Position numbers and translations under genes: made by a program. From Sycon ciliatum (lineage: Eukaryota; Porifera; Calcarea; Leucosolenida; Sycettidae): a stretch of DNA of 64,000 nucleotides. Location of the stretch: positions 14,255,731-14,319,730 of the forward strand of contig NC_088655.1 in the NCBI RefSeq assembly GCF_964019385.1, given 5' to 3'. Of this stretch, positions 31,001 to 42,021 are shown piece after piece (the first letter of the stretch is position 1; the number at the start of each line of letters is the position of its first letter). A model generated the notes under the pieces. That model was not told the origin of the DNA. It searched no databases and saw only the letters and a list, made by a program, of their open reading frames with translations.

Positions 31001-34000
31001 ACCTGCAGTGATGATCCGACGCTGGACTTTGGCTACGTCCTCTTCATCTCTAGAGCTGTGTACGAATCGGTGTCAACTATATTCAGTTGTTCCAACCCGC
31101 AACCTCCATTATGCCGTGAAACGAGTCGCACAAGCACATCCCCACGCTTCGCATTTTCTCGCCAGGAAAATCCTCCCAAGCCTTCTACAATGGCTTCGAG
31201 GAGGTCCCTGCGATTCCCCTTGGCGACAAAGGAGGCGTCTGACTGGAGAGAGGCGAAGAAAGCCAGGCCATCGACATTCTGATCCTGAGTCTGCGCTGGT
31301 TGCACCACGACTGAAATATAGTGCGAGCGAAACAAATCGATGTTCTCACGCTGCGTAGATACATGTATCATGGATATGGGGCCGCGCACCGCAAGTACGA
31401 GCCTGGCCAGTTTCAGGGCAGCGAGTGCCGCGTGACTTCGTGTTCCAGCCACGAGCTACACTTCGTCACTGTGTCAGTTTCGAGCAAGTAAGTGTTAGTT
31501 TTTTTTCATTTGACTCTTGAGTTTCTGTCGGCAACGTCCTCACACGCATGACGTACGTGGAGAATCTGTTCGGGATCAACCAAACTCACCTCGACATAGA
31601 CGTGGGTTGTCGATGACAGCCTTTGGCGCCGTTCGTTGAGCAGGTTCTTGCTCAAAAACACCGTGCAAAAAAAGTCACGAAGTTTTTGTATACGGAGGAA
31701 GTAGGCGATATGCATCTAGGCATCCTGCCTGTATAATGTTATAACTAACTATGTATGACTGTGTGCAGACAGGTGTCTAAGATATGCAGGCTGCCTATAC
31801 TAGTGCTCTATACCCAATGGGCAGAGCCAGTAATAGTTATCTCTTAATTTGCTGGCCCAAAATCCTATATATAGGATTTGAAAATGTGTGCCTTTTATGC
31901 CGTTGTTATTGGTCATCACGACCAGTAATAACGGCATAATGGTTTTCATGGAAGTTGTAAATATGTTTGAGGCATGAATGTTCACATTTTAGATTCATAG
32001 GGCGATAATATTTCTGATGAATACCCATTTTCAGCAAAATTTGGAAATTTGAGCATATTTGTTCAGCTGCTGTCATGGAAAGGACTGAAGCAGTGAATGT
32101 GCAGAAGAACATTGCAGGTGTGGTTTCATGACGACATATCGCACATGCCGTCATGAAACTACCAGTTTTAAGGATAAAACAAGGTCCAATAAAATCTCAA
32201 ATCCTATATATAGGATTCGAAAAATAGGGCACAGGCCTTAGTAATATTGGGCAAGGAGATGAGCCTGACATGTTAGTGTTTGAAAAAATTATCTTATTCA
32301 ACTCTCGATATATACTAAGACCTAGCAAGGAAGAATTGATCACATACTTTTCTCTATGCTCGTGCCACACCCATTTTGAGTTGAAAAATATGACCAAAAT
32401 CCTATATATAGGATTTAGCAAATTAAGAGATACAATTCACAAACAGCAACAGTGCAACCAGGTCCTTCCTTGCCGTTACTCATTACTTGATGACTGTGTA
32501 CATTTAGATATGTCTGCATTGTCAGCATTCCTACATTCTTATACATGTAGATGTGTTTACCATCATTCTATGCTTGTATGTTGTGTATTTTATGCTTTAG
32601 GCTGAAGAGCTGTATGTATTAGCAATTTGTAGAAAGCGTGGTTTGGCGTCACTTCGAGATCTGGATGGGCGACATGTTGCTATGCTGTGCAACATTCGTG
32701 ATAAATCCCTGGTAGGTTGCAGTCAGTGACTTCTGCTTGCTAATGCATGGAGTGTTCTGTAGAGTGAGGGTGGGTGTGTTTTGCATGTGATGTGTATCAC
32801 TGCTTGTGCTGTTTGTGTGTGTGTGTGGGGGGGGGGGGGGGTGCTGTGTGGGTGTGGGTGTGTGTGTGGGGGGGGGGGGGGGGTGTAGCTGTAGAGGTGA
32901 CACAGTTGGTTAACCCTTTGAGCACGCATGACGTATTAATACGTCACGTACAGTGTCACTGCACCCACGCATGACGTATTATTACGTCGTGAGTGTACAT
33001 AGCGTACAAACGCGATTTGCATGAACCGCGTGAGTTCAAACTATCGTAACTCGGTCAATTCTTGGCCGATTTTCACGATCGAAATATGTATCTGCAAGAG
33101 AAAACTCTCAGCTTGCGATAGAAACAATCGCCGAAGCGATACGACCCCGGGTTGTTGAGATATGCGACTCGACACGGCAAATTCAAATCGATTTTTTTGC
33201 GAACTCTGCAGAACGCGTATTCTCCATTTTCGATCATTTTCACGCTATCTGCTGCCATGGAAACTAGATTCAAATGATGGCAGAGGATCTGGGGAGTCCT
33301 CAAAAAAAATTTGAGCTCGATACGAGCAAGAAGAGTGAAATGGCAGCTGAGGATTTGATCTCCTGGCCGTGCTCAAGTCTGTCGAGCGCGTGCGTGAAGT
33401 TTGCCAGACTGTAGCATGGGCTTTTGGTGTCGCTCCGAGCTGAGCTTGGAACTATTTTGTTCCTCGCCTCAAGACCTTTGCAGGAAGCTCAAGATCGTGG
33501 AATTCGTCCAAAGGAAGGTAAAGTTATCGATCCTTGAACAGCTACTACTTTCATAGGAAAAACGCGATTTTTGCAGGTGTTGACGTGGGGCGGCATTCAG
33601 GTAGCGTCGTGCTCAAAAGGTTAATATTAAAGGGGAAGTTAAGGCTTAAAATCAAAATTTCACCAGTTGTAGTCTTCGGGGTGCTGAGTCGAATGGTCTT
33701 GGTCCGAGGAAGCTGAGACACTCCCTTCCTACTTTAATCCCAATCGAACTCGCGCACTTCCACCGAAACTGGGTGACTGCGCCCTACTAGATGGGGATTT
33801 GTATGCAAAATGTCACTAAAAGCGCCATTTCGTTCTTATAAAAGCACGGATGACCGCGATTGGCCCATATGTTGTAGTCTTTTGGACACTGAGTCGACTG
33901 GTTTTGGTCCAAAAGGCTGCGATGCAGCGTTCGGCCCTTATTCCCAATCGAACATGCTTGAACAAGCGATCACGTGCTCCTGCGAACACCAGTCACCTGG

Positions 34001-34842
34001 TCACCGTGCCTGCAGGGTACAACTTACAGCCTGTTTGACCTTTTTTGGGTGCAGTCCTGTCACTCGAGTTGAACTCGAGTTGAACCTTGGTGTGAAAGTT
34101 GTCGCCTGCTGGCGCTGTGACCAGGTGACTTGGGCACGCAGGAGCACATGACCGCTTGTTCAACCATGTTCGATTGGGAATAAAGGAGGAACGCTGCATC
34201 GCAGCTGTCTCGGACCAAAACCAGTCAACTCAGCGTCCAAAAGACTACAACATATGGGCCAATCGTGGTCATCCGTGCTTTTATAACAACGAAATGGCGC
34301 TTTTAGTGACATTTTACATACAAATCCCCATCTAGTAGGGCGCAGTCACCCAGTTTCGGTGGAAGTGCGCGAGTTCGATTGGGATTAAAGTAGGAAGGGA
34401 GCGTCTCAGCTTCCTCGGACCACGACCATTCGACTCAGCACCCCGAAGACTACAACTGGTGAAATTCTGATTTTAGCCTTAACTTCCCCTTTAAACTCTC
34501 TTTCCCTCTCCCCCCCCCCCCTCTCTCTCTCTCTCTGTGTGTTTGCAGGCATGTCTAAAGGAGCGCTATGGTTTACAAGCGTCACAAGTGCGTGCATTCC
34601 TCCACTACCAGCCATCTTGCTATCACCTACATGTGCACTTTACACACGTGCGTCTACAGCAACCCGGTACAGTGGTCGGCAAAGCTCACCTTCTCGATGA
34701 TGTCATAGATAACATTACACTGATAGATGAGCATTACTATCAGAAGTGTGCAGTGACGTATCAGCTGCAGGCTACGCACCCTTTGCTGGCGCTGTTACGT
34801 AAGAGGCATGGGGAGTGCCTTGACGACACAGTCACCTCCTGA
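27625..34842 (+). CDS. DCPS: DCPS scavenger mRNA decapping enzyme, 4 exons
   Basis: DCPS hydrolyses the m7GpppN cap left after 3'-to-5' mRNA decay, releasing m7GMP. Exons 27625-28023, 28690-28803, 32601-32711 and 34549-34842; all introns GT-AG and phase 0, giving 305 residues (human 337, the shortfall being at the N-terminus). The N-terminal domain has FLLGRFEGRSGEAIVLLEK and NDIYSLYNGH, then IRETAEDYR as in human. Exon 2 carries WVENILEKKAERDRVL; exon 3 has LYVLAICRKRGLASLRDL. The histidine triad is HLHVHF, residues 234-239; His236 matches catalytic His277. The start is the first ATG (27,625); an upstream GTG in frame is not needed. Confidence 0.93.
28277..28471. mobile_element. CAGGGGCGTCG MITE, copy B
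   Basis: 195 bp, same TIR as copy A, 5-bp duplication GTGGG on both sides, in DCPS intron 1. Confidence 0.8.
28690..28803 (+). CDS. DCPS: DCPS exon 2
   Basis: 38 codons from WVENILEKKAERDRVL to DMKWDQKQ, between cacacag and gtaggc. Matches human WVYNILDKKAEADRIV and LKWNQQQ. Confidence 0.93.
28840..29016. mobile_element. pogo/Tigger-like MITE, 177 bp
   Basis: Ends CAGTAAAACCTGTCAATGCG and inverse CAGTGAAACTGTCTAAGACG; TA on the left. Related to 29,873-30,332. Confidence 0.6.
29434..29512. repeat. About 90-bp dispersed repeat, copy 2
   Basis: Twin of 26,970-27,063, in the same orientation. Confidence 0.6.
29873..30332. mobile_element. pogo/Tigger-like element, 460 bp
   Basis: Ends CAGTGAGACCTGTCTAAGGC and inverse CAGTAAAACCTCGGGTATGG with TA on both sides. 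Right part has repeated GTGGTCGCC units. Confidence 0.75.
30367..30455. repeat. About 48-bp tandem duplication
   Basis: Two copies of CATTCTACAACGAACCCTAA through GTATTAGCAACAG, in DCPS intron 2. Confidence 0.9.
30744..31701. mobile_element. CTTCCTCCGT TIR element, copy 1 (958 bp)
   Basis: TIR about 35 bp starting CTTCCTCCGTATACAAAAAC, TA on both sides; the end resembles Stowaway/mariner MITEs. The minus strand has an open frame (31,452-31,033) with FASLQSDASFVAKGNRRDLL, then a different frame with an acidic segment ending near the TIR. A matching protein stretch occurs in the element at 44,438-50,161. No transposase motif was recognised. Confidence 0.75.
31840..32430. mobile_element. TA-flanked TIR element, 591 bp
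   Basis: Ends TCTCTTAATTTGCT inverted, TA on both sides. Contains three copies of the palindrome AATCCTATATATAGGATT. In DCPS intron 2, just before exon 3. Confidence 0.75.
32601..32711 (+). CDS. DCPS: DCPS exon 3
   Basis: 37 codons, AEELYVLAICRKRGLASLRD to IRDKSL, between ctttag and gtaggt. Matches human [21 protein letters not shown]. Confidence 0.93.
32816..32884. repeat. (GT)n and G-run tract
   Basis: Two runs of 12 or more G within GT-rich sequence at the start of DCPS intron 3. Confidence 0.9.
32914..33620. mobile_element. piggyBac-like MITE, 707 bp
   Basis: Ends CCCTTTGAGCACGCATGACG and inverse CCTTTTGAGCACGACG, TTAA on both sides. Contains two GCATGACGTATTA units. Immediately followed by another TTAA element. 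Confidence 0.75.
33631..34490. mobile_element. TTAA palindromic element, copy 2 (860 bp)
   Basis: AGGGGAAGTTAAGGC ends, TTAA on both sides, arms of about 400 bp. In DCPS intron 3, ending 58 bp before exon 4. Confidence 0.85.
34549..34842 (+). CDS. DCPS: DCPS exon 4 (histidine triad, stop)
   Basis: 97 codons plus TGA. RAFLHYQPSCYHLHVHF holds the HIT motif; AHLLDDVIDN and HYYQKCAVTYQL match human. Acceptor tttgcag after a pyrimidine run. Confidence 0.95.
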   Translation, partial: ACLKERYGLQASQVRAFLHYQPSCYHLHVHFTHVRLQQPGTVVGKAHLLDDVIDNITLIDEHYYQKCAVTYQLQATHPLLALLRKRHGECLDDTVTS

Positions 34843-35436
34843 ACGACTGATGCTGCTGTTGATCTGCACATGACTGTGATCATCGATAGTGCTACTACGA
34901 TGACTACCCCAGGACTGAGCTGTGCGAACAATGGGTGAGGACCGAGTGCGGTGGTTAGGTGCTGGTGACTGGCAGCTGTGCCAGAACTTGTGTACTGTGT
35001 TCGTCATCTCAGAGCAGGGCTTGAGCGGCTCAGAGCAGGGCTATAGAGCGTCTGAGCACGGCTAGGGCCCCACGAATAGCAGCAACGGCTTGAAACATTC
35101 ACCCATCTACTGGACTCTACACAGTCTGTACAGGCATACACTGTATCCAGACTATGCCTGAGCCGACTGTATGCACTGGCTACTATGGGACTCTGCCAAC
35201 CGGTTTTGGTTGGGTTGCCGTCAGGAACCCTGTTCTCAGCACTGTGTGCCCCTTGCCTTGTGACATGCTGTCATCGCCATGCATGTTAGACGATGCCCGT
35301 ATATTGCATGCAGTACATGTACTGGTGCGATTATCGGTGACACATTACACAGTCACACTTCGTTTCTGTGTGATCACTCCAAGCAGCACCGTGACAGTAG
35401 TGTCAACTCACCAGTACCTTCCCAGACACTGCCATT
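34843..35436. other. DCPS 3' flank, no further gene seen
   Basis: Presumed 3' UTR and intergenic DNA. I saw no AATAAA signal and no conserved frame. Confidence 0.4.
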
Positions 35437-35959
35437 TAGGCCTGTCCGGATTATGTTTTGCATATTTTTCGCATTTTGGGGTTTTTCCGCTTTTTTCGCG
35501 GGAAGATGCATTGAACTCCCGACACAACAAGAGCACAGTAATTTTAGTTATAATTCATACATTACAATATTATTGATACCTGACCGGTTTCTGCACTTAG
35601 AATGCTTCATTTTGGGGGGTTTTCAGCATTTTTCAACATTTTGAGCTGATTTTCTCATGCATGCAGCTGATCAGCACTAGCACGTTTCAAACTGCTATCA
35701 GGCTGGCCTTGTCACTTATCACCCCAGTGCACAATTCGCCAAGGGACACATCCTTTGCACGCGCTTCCTCCACGTGCACTTGGAACGACAAGGGATTCAA
35801 GTTTTATGTCATTTTGGTTGCCATGGTAACGGCAGCATATTTTTCGCATTTTGGGTGAAATTTTAAATTTTTAAAAGATTTTTTTAGCATTTTGGGTAAA
35901 TTTCCAAAATAACCATTTCCATTTTGACCCTTCAAAAACGCATAATTCGGACAGGGTTG
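35437..35959. mobile_element. hAT-like element, copy 2 (523 bp)
   Basis: Left end TAGGCCTGTCCGGATTATG, right end inverse diverged; flanks CTGCCATT and CTGCCAGT match at 7 of 8 bases. Same family as 25,997-26,932 without the nested insert. Confidence 0.7.
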
Positions 35960-36118
35960 CTGCCAGTGTCGTAGTGCTGTTAATAATTGATACGTGCCTT
36001 CAATCAGTGCCAGCGCGCATGGTGATGTATGGAGCTGGGTGTCTCACTACTCTGTACTGCTGGCGACATGCCAAACTTCTTCATTATGCAGTGTACATGT
36101 ACTGCTGGGGCCATAGTA

Positions 36119-36209
36119 CAATACCCGCCAACAAAAATCCGTCCAGTGCTGCACATGGTAGCCGACTACGATGTGCAGCACTGGCCGAAATTTTTGTTGG
36201 CGAGTATTG
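36119..36209. mobile_element. Hairpin MITE, 91 bp
   Basis: Almost fully self-complementary; ends CAATACCCGCCAACAAAAAT, TA on both sides. Confidence 0.7.
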
Positions 36210-36359
36210 TATAGTTTCTTGGTTCTGCTGTGTACATGTACTTGGTGCTACGCTATGCTGTACTGCTGGGGCCTCGGCGACTAGCTTGGCTATGTTGTGT
36301 ACTGCTGGGCCATGCTGTACTACTTGGCCATGCTGTACCATTGAACTATGCGGTGTAAA

Positions 36360-36800
36360 CCAGGGAGTATTGTACTACTCCCTGCTCTGAACAATAGTAC
36401 CGTACTTTCAAGAATTGGCGCCGTACGTAAATTAGCGCCGTGTGTTTGTTTTTTTTTTGTCTTCTACTGCCACAGCGCATACCACCGTGGAATGCTGAAT
36501 TCTTACGTGCGTGCGCTATGTTTTATATTTCTTAATGGTGTGGTGAATACTGTATTGTTGTGATCATCTATAATACCTGTATGAGGGCTTGAATTTGAAT
36601 TGTTTGCTACAATGGTCAAAACCCTTTATCTGTGTTCTTGGTCACACATTGGAAGTTTGGATCGGCCAAGAGCGCAATGTGGTGGTGTGGTGTATTGGAT
36701 TCTTGGTCACACAATCAATAGATTCTTGGTTGGAGGGAAGCAAATCAGCACACGAAGCACAGAAGCCATATACCGCCAAAGTGCCGGTTACAAGGACTTA
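36360..36800. other. Intergenic stretch, no clear feature
   Basis: T-rich, without a convincing frame or repeat, between the hairpin MITE and the Penelope-like fragment. Confidence 0.4.
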
Positions 36801-36815
36801 CTTGCTGCCGTGTTA

Positions 36816-37205
36816 CTACTGGCTCCAGACATACTTTGCCAGCTCCGTACTTGCTTCATACCGCTCGTGTCGCAGCGACGTCATATGATTTCCATACCTG
36901 GACTTGAAATCCGGTGCCGACATTCCGGTGTATGTCTTCAGGGCACTGTCCGATGTTACTTCGGCCTCATAGTCATACACCGCATTGGTCGACTTGCATT
37001 CACCTTTCAGTGGACAAGATGCGGCGACTCGGCAGTTGCAGGGGACTCTCTCGTGCTTTGGTTGCATCAGTTTCTTGTTGTGGCCTTTGATCCGCGTTTC
37101 CATATTAGGCATGCAGCTATAGCCGACTTTCAAGGTGTTTCTGTTGAAGAGCTTTCGCAGTTTGGCGTTCTTGGGGAAATGCTTGCTTACTAGTGTACTG
37201 TATGT
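36816..37205 (-). pseudogene. Penelope-like fragment (end of RT part and GIY-YIG start)
   Basis: KHFPKNAKLRKLFNRNTLKV, YSCMPNMETRIKGHN, CNCRVAASCPLKGECKS and YTGMSAPDFKSRYGNH align with the C-terminal half of the Penelope-like copy at 38.0-40.4 kb. Both ends are cut, so only this internal piece remains. Confidence 0.8.
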
Positions 37206-37259
37206 AGCTGGTGTGTATGTATAGGATATTGACCAAGACAAGGTCTATATGGGAAATAT

Positions 37260-38020
37260 AGGCAGAGTAGAAGACCGAGGTCCGCCGAACAGTGGCCAGA
37301 GGCAGGCAAAGATGTTGAACATTCCGATGGCAGACGTTGCGATTCAGACGATTGAAAGCATTTGTCGCGTCTGCCATCAGAATTCCATCAGTCTCTTCAC
37401 GAGCAAACGCCTCCTGCATATCATGTATACCCACATCCACTCCGCAGTCCTGACTGGCACACAGCTGGGAGCAGCCAACAACCTGCTGAACCGCAGGGCC
37501 AACAACAGAAACAATTGCCTTCCCCATAATGCGACGAACAACTTCGCCTATGCCTATTGGCCTGACACCGGGCCGCTTGTCCAAGGGCAGCAAGCGACAT
37601 GCAGTGAACGCCATCAATGCACCAGCATCAATATGCTCACTGGCCACTCTCCTGGCACAAGAAGCAAGCGCATCACACAATCCATCCGAAGCGTCAGTGA
37701 AACTGGAGCACATGACGCGAGGCCTCAGCATCCACACCGCTGGGTCCCGCTGCGCCCTATGTGCCTAGCGCTGCCTGCCGGATAGCACGGCGCCCCAGCG
37801 AAGCAAAATAGATGGGATGCGGAGGAGGGGGCAGCTGTCCCGGTATAAGAGCCTCGTCGCACACGGGCTCAGACTCAGGATGCTTCTGCTTCAATACATC
37901 GATTACTGGAACACCGTTAATTTCATCACTGATGCTGTGCACTCCACCACCACGATCAGCACCAAGGCAGCGCAAAGCAGCCGATAGCCTTCCAGATGCG
38001 ACGCAATCCGCAAACTCTTG
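37260..38020 (-). pseudogene. Reverse transcriptase-type retroelement fragment, class uncertain
   Basis: Contains LPPPPHPIYFASLGRRAIRQ, FTACRLLPLDKRPGVRPIGI and GILMADATNAFNRLNR, a widespread invertebrate RT family. Only the front part is present and it is broken. It lies between two Penelope-like pieces that point away from it. Confidence 0.7.
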
Positions 38021-38993
38021 CGCGGGGAACACGGCAGCGGTGATAGAGTGGTTCACAAGAATACCAGAGAAAGAAAACTGCATATTCGTGTGCTTTGACA
38101 TCGTAGATTTCTACCCCTCGATCTCCGAAGACCTCCTCCAGAGATCCGTCGAATTTGCCCGCTGCTACACGGACATCTCCCAGGAGGGGTGTGACATAAT
38201 ATTCCACGCCAGGCGATCACTGCTGTTTGGCTTGGAGAGGCACTGGGTGAAGAGACACAACGAGCACTTTGACGTGACAATGGGGTGCTATGATGGGGCT
38301 GAGGTGTGTGAGCTTGTTGGAGCCTTCGCCCTCGCCAGGATAGCGGACGTGTTCGACGGCAGAGACGTCGGGTTGTATCGTGACGATGGCCTGGCTGTGT
38401 TCAGGAATGCATCAGGACATGAAGCTGACCGAACAAGAAAGGAGATGACCAAAATATTCCAGGATCTCGGACTGAAGATAACGATACAGACAAACCTGAA
38501 GAGATTCGACTTTCTGGACGTGACATTGGACCTGACCACCGGAAAGTACTGCCCTTACCGGAAACCGAACGACAAGCCGATGTACACCAACTGCCAGTCA
38601 AATCATCCGCCTACAATCATCCGGAACCTACCTGCATCGATCAGCAGAAGATTCACAGATATTTCCAATGATGACGACGTCTTCAGAGATGCAACTCCGA
38701 TCTACAGTGACGCGCTGAGGAAGAGTGGATACCGGGAGAACGTACAGTATTTTGACGAGCTTAAAACGGATGAGACAAAAAGGAAGAAGAAAAGGAATCA
38801 CCCCCGGAACATCATATGGTTCAATCCACCATTTAGCAAGAACGTCGCCACCGACGTCGGACATCGCTTCCTCCAGCTAGTGGTCAAACACTTCCCCAAA
38901 GGCTCAAGCCTCAACAAAATCTTCAACCGGAACTCTGTAAAGGTTAGCTACAGTTGCATGCAGAATATGGCCACTATCATCAAACAACACAAT

Positions 38994-39917
38994 GGGCGCC
39001 TTCCATTACACGTTTACACAATTCTGGAACTGGGTTTTGTAATTCTCGAATGACCAAAATGTAAGAATTCCGGCCATGTAAACGAACGACTGGAATTCTT
39101 AACGCATTTTATTCATGGCATATCACAAACAAAATTGGTCGTAAAAATATATCACGTACACCCTCGCACGCGCGTCGACCCAGCTTGGCGTACCGGTCCA
39201 TCCCGGCGAAGGCTCCATGTCGGCCACAATACCGTAAAAGTCCGTAAATAAGTACGTATTTACTTTCGAATTTAGTGACCACACCCGTACTAACTTTCGG
39301 GTGGGTACTGACTTTCGGGCACGAACTAACTTTCGGACCTGACTTGTGTGTAGTGGAGAAGTCATTTTCATGTCGATGTACATGCTACGTGCAGCATGTG
39401 CGCACCATACCGGTACTTATTTCGGGCAGTATGTTTATCGGGCTTGACTTGACTTCAACAGACAGAGCCAAAAGAATGAAGGGGGTATTTCTTTCGGGCA
39501 GGTACTTATTTACGGACTTTTACGGTATTGGGCTTCAATAAAGCTGAACGCGTGTGCGAAAGGACCACCCAAAATGATCTGGTCTAATAATCAGCTCCCA
39601 GCGGAAACTCAACAGCGGCAATTAGCTTTTCAGGAAGACAAAAGTAGCAACTACATATGCAGTTGTAGCCCTGCTTTCGTGCCACACCAGCCAGGGAGGC
39701 TCTTCCTTGACTTGACTCATGCATGACCAGACCGGTAACACACCGAGTGTGCAATTCTGGCGCCAGAATTAGAGAAATTCCGCCCTCTCTTCAGAATTGA
39801 CGGAATTGGATCAAATAAATTCTAAAGACAGAATTTGTCACTTTTTGTGTAATCAAACTGTGCATCAACAATAACTAATTCTAGAATTGACCGAAATGCG
39901 TGTAATCGAAAGTGCCC
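38994..39917. mobile_element. Harbinger-like element inside the Penelope-like copy (924 bp)
   Basis: Imperfect TIRs GGGCGCCTTCCATTACACG and GGGCACTTTCGATTACACG, AAT on both sides. No transposase frame; holds another element at 39,232-39,525. Confidence 0.65.
39232..39525. mobile_element. TA-flanked MITE, innermost of a three-level nest (294 bp)
   Basis: TIR CCGTAAAAGTCCGTAAATAA inverted, TA on both sides. Interior has repeated CTAACTTTCGGG-like units. Confidence 0.75.
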
Positions 39918-40428
39918 AATAACACGATTCTACGGCCCAAGAAACAAGCTAACGGAGGTGACAAGGACAACAGGACTTGTAACTGTTGGGCGAAAGACTC
40001 ATGTCCACTGGACGGAGCGTGTCTAACGGAGAGCATCGTGTATAAGGCAAGAGTCACCGCAGGTATGGAGAAGAAGGAGTATACTGGATTAACAGCAACA
40101 ACATTCAAACAACGCTACTATAACCACCAATCCTCACTCCGCCACAGACAACACGAGAAGGACACCCGTCTATCGCAGTACGTCTGGGCCAGGAAGGATG
40201 AAGGGAAGGCATGCAGCATTCAATGGGCGGTACACCGCAGAGCAGCGGCCTACAGCAACAAAAGAAAACGGTGCAACCTGTGCATGGCGGAAAAATTGGC
40301 AACAGCGCAAGCACACAAGCACCTCTCTCTCAACAAAAGGAGTGAGCTTGTGTCAAAGTGTCGCCACGAGAATAAGTACATGTACTACCTTCGGAACTTC
40401 AAACCATCCACGGCCATCACCTAATTAA

Positions 40429-41278
40429 AGGGGAAGTTAAGGCAAAAATTAAAATTTCACCAGTTGTAGTCTTCGGGGTGCTGAGTCGAATGGTCTTGGT
40501 CCGAGAAAGCTGAGACGCTCCCTTCCTACTTGAATCCCAATCGAACTCGCGCACTTCCACCGAAACTGGGTGACTGCGCCCTACGAGATGGGGATTTGTA
40601 TGCAAAATGTCACTAAAAGCGCCATTTCGTTCTTATAAAAGCACGGATGACCGCGATTGGCCCATATGTTGTAGTCTTTTGGACGCTGAGTCGACTGGTT
40701 TTGGTCCGAAAAGGCTGCGATGCAGCGTTCGCCCCTAATTCCCAATCGAACATGGTTGAACAAGCGGTCACGTGCTCCTGCGTACACCAGTCACCTGGTC
40801 ACCGTGCCTGCAGGGTACAACTTACAGCCTGTTTTGACCTTTTTTGGGTGCAGTCCTGTCACTCGAGTTGAACCTTGGTGTGAAAGTTGTCGCCTGCTGG
40901 CGTGGTGACCAGGTGATTTTGGCACCCAGGAGCACGTGACCGCTTCTTCAACCATGTTCGATTGGGAATAAAGGAGGAACGCTGCATCGCAGCCTTTTCG
41001 GACCAAAACCAGTCGACTCAGCGTCCAAAAGACTACAACATATGGGCCAATCGCGGTCATCCGTGCTTTTATAAGAACGAAATGGCGCTTTTAGTGACAT
41101 TTTGCATACAAATCCCCATCTCGTAGGGCGCAGTCACCCAGTTTCGGTGGAAGTGCGCGAGTTCGATTGGGATTCAAGTAGGAAGGGAGCGTCTCAGCTT
41201 TCTCGGACCAAGACCATTCGACTCAGCACCCCGAAGACTACAACTGGTGAAATTTTAATTTTTGCCTTAACTTCCCCT
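40429..41278. mobile_element. TTAA palindromic element, copy 3 (850 bp)
   Basis: Clean copy with near-identical arms, TTAA on both sides; inserted 4 bp after the Penelope-like nuclease stop. Confidence 0.88.
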
Positions 41279-41633
41279 TTAAGTAAGAGACGACCGGCTC
41301 CAGTGGTTGTCACCTTTCACCACTGCTGTCATTCACACTTTTACTTTTAGATTTGCCTCATGATGCAGTCATTCACGCTTTTTTTGCACTGCCGCCATTC
41401 ACAACTTTTAGATTTGCGCCATGCTGCAGCTATTTACACTTTGCTTTGTGAGTATATAAACCAATACTGATCAAGATTTCTCAATACCGTTTTCTGATAA
41501 TCACTTTAATAGTGCGTGAAACTCGGAGTAAAAACACTTTCTCTGTCCTCCTGTTGTTTGAACCAGCTTTACCTCTCGGTATTGAGCACTCCCTTGGACA
41601 GCCTGGAACCTCTCTGTTTTACATGTAGAACTA
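41279..41633. other. Intergenic stretch with degenerate repeats
   Basis: Repeated ATTCACACTTTTA/TTTAGATTTGC units and no coding frame. Confidence 0.4.
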
Positions 41634-41822
41634 CAGTCAGACCTCGCTTATCCGGTCCTCGTTTATCCGGATCCCTCGCCATCCGGAAGAAAATAGCTGG
41701 TTACAAATGTACAGCATATGCCATGCTTACATACAGTATGTGTGTTCGATTATCCGGTTCCCTCGCCTATCCGGATATTTTTGTGGAAAACGGATGTGTG
41801 CGGTTATGCGAGGTCTGACTGT
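41634..41822. mobile_element. pogo/Tigger-like MITE, 189 bp
   Basis: Ends CAGTCAGACCTCGCTTATCC and inverse CAGTCAGACCTCGCATAACC, TA on both sides; repeated TATCCGG motifs inside. Confidence 0.8.
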
Positions 41823-41926
41823 ACCTGGCTTGAATAGGAGCCTAATGTGAATAGAAGTCTGATGTGAATAGAAGCCTAGTCCTGGCATCGGCTTCTACAG
41901 GAATAAGATTGGCTTTAATACGCGAC

Positions 41927-42021
41927 ACTACGGTATATCAAGGGCACTACGGTATATCAAGGGCACTACGGTATATCAAGGGCACTACGGTATATCAAGG
42001 GCACTACGGTATATCAAGGGC
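41927..42021. repeat. 19-bp tandem repeat CACTACGGTATATCAAGGG
   Basis: Five near-perfect copies. Confidence 0.95.

Larger units (their letters stand above)
38024..40424 (+). pseudogene. Penelope-like retroelement: RT then GIY-YIG nuclease, split by an insertion
   Basis: The RT part (38,024-38,993) shows FDIVDFYPSI (motif A), YRDDGL (motif C), FDFLDVTLDLTTGKY and NPPFSKNVATDVGHRF. The nuclease part (39,918-40,424) shows CNCWAKDSCPLDGACL, YTGLTATTFKQRYYNHQSSL and RCNLCMAEKL, a GIY-YIG domain, which marks Penelope-like elements. A 924-bp DNA element separates the two. The front of the RT is missing where it meets the minus-strand RT fragment. A TTAA element begins directly after the nuclease stop codon. 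Confidence 0.85.

Noticed and set aside
36119-36209. microRNA precursor hairpin
   Set aside because: TA-flanked, fully mirrored ends with CAATAC...GTATTG mark a MITE; no small-RNA evidence available.
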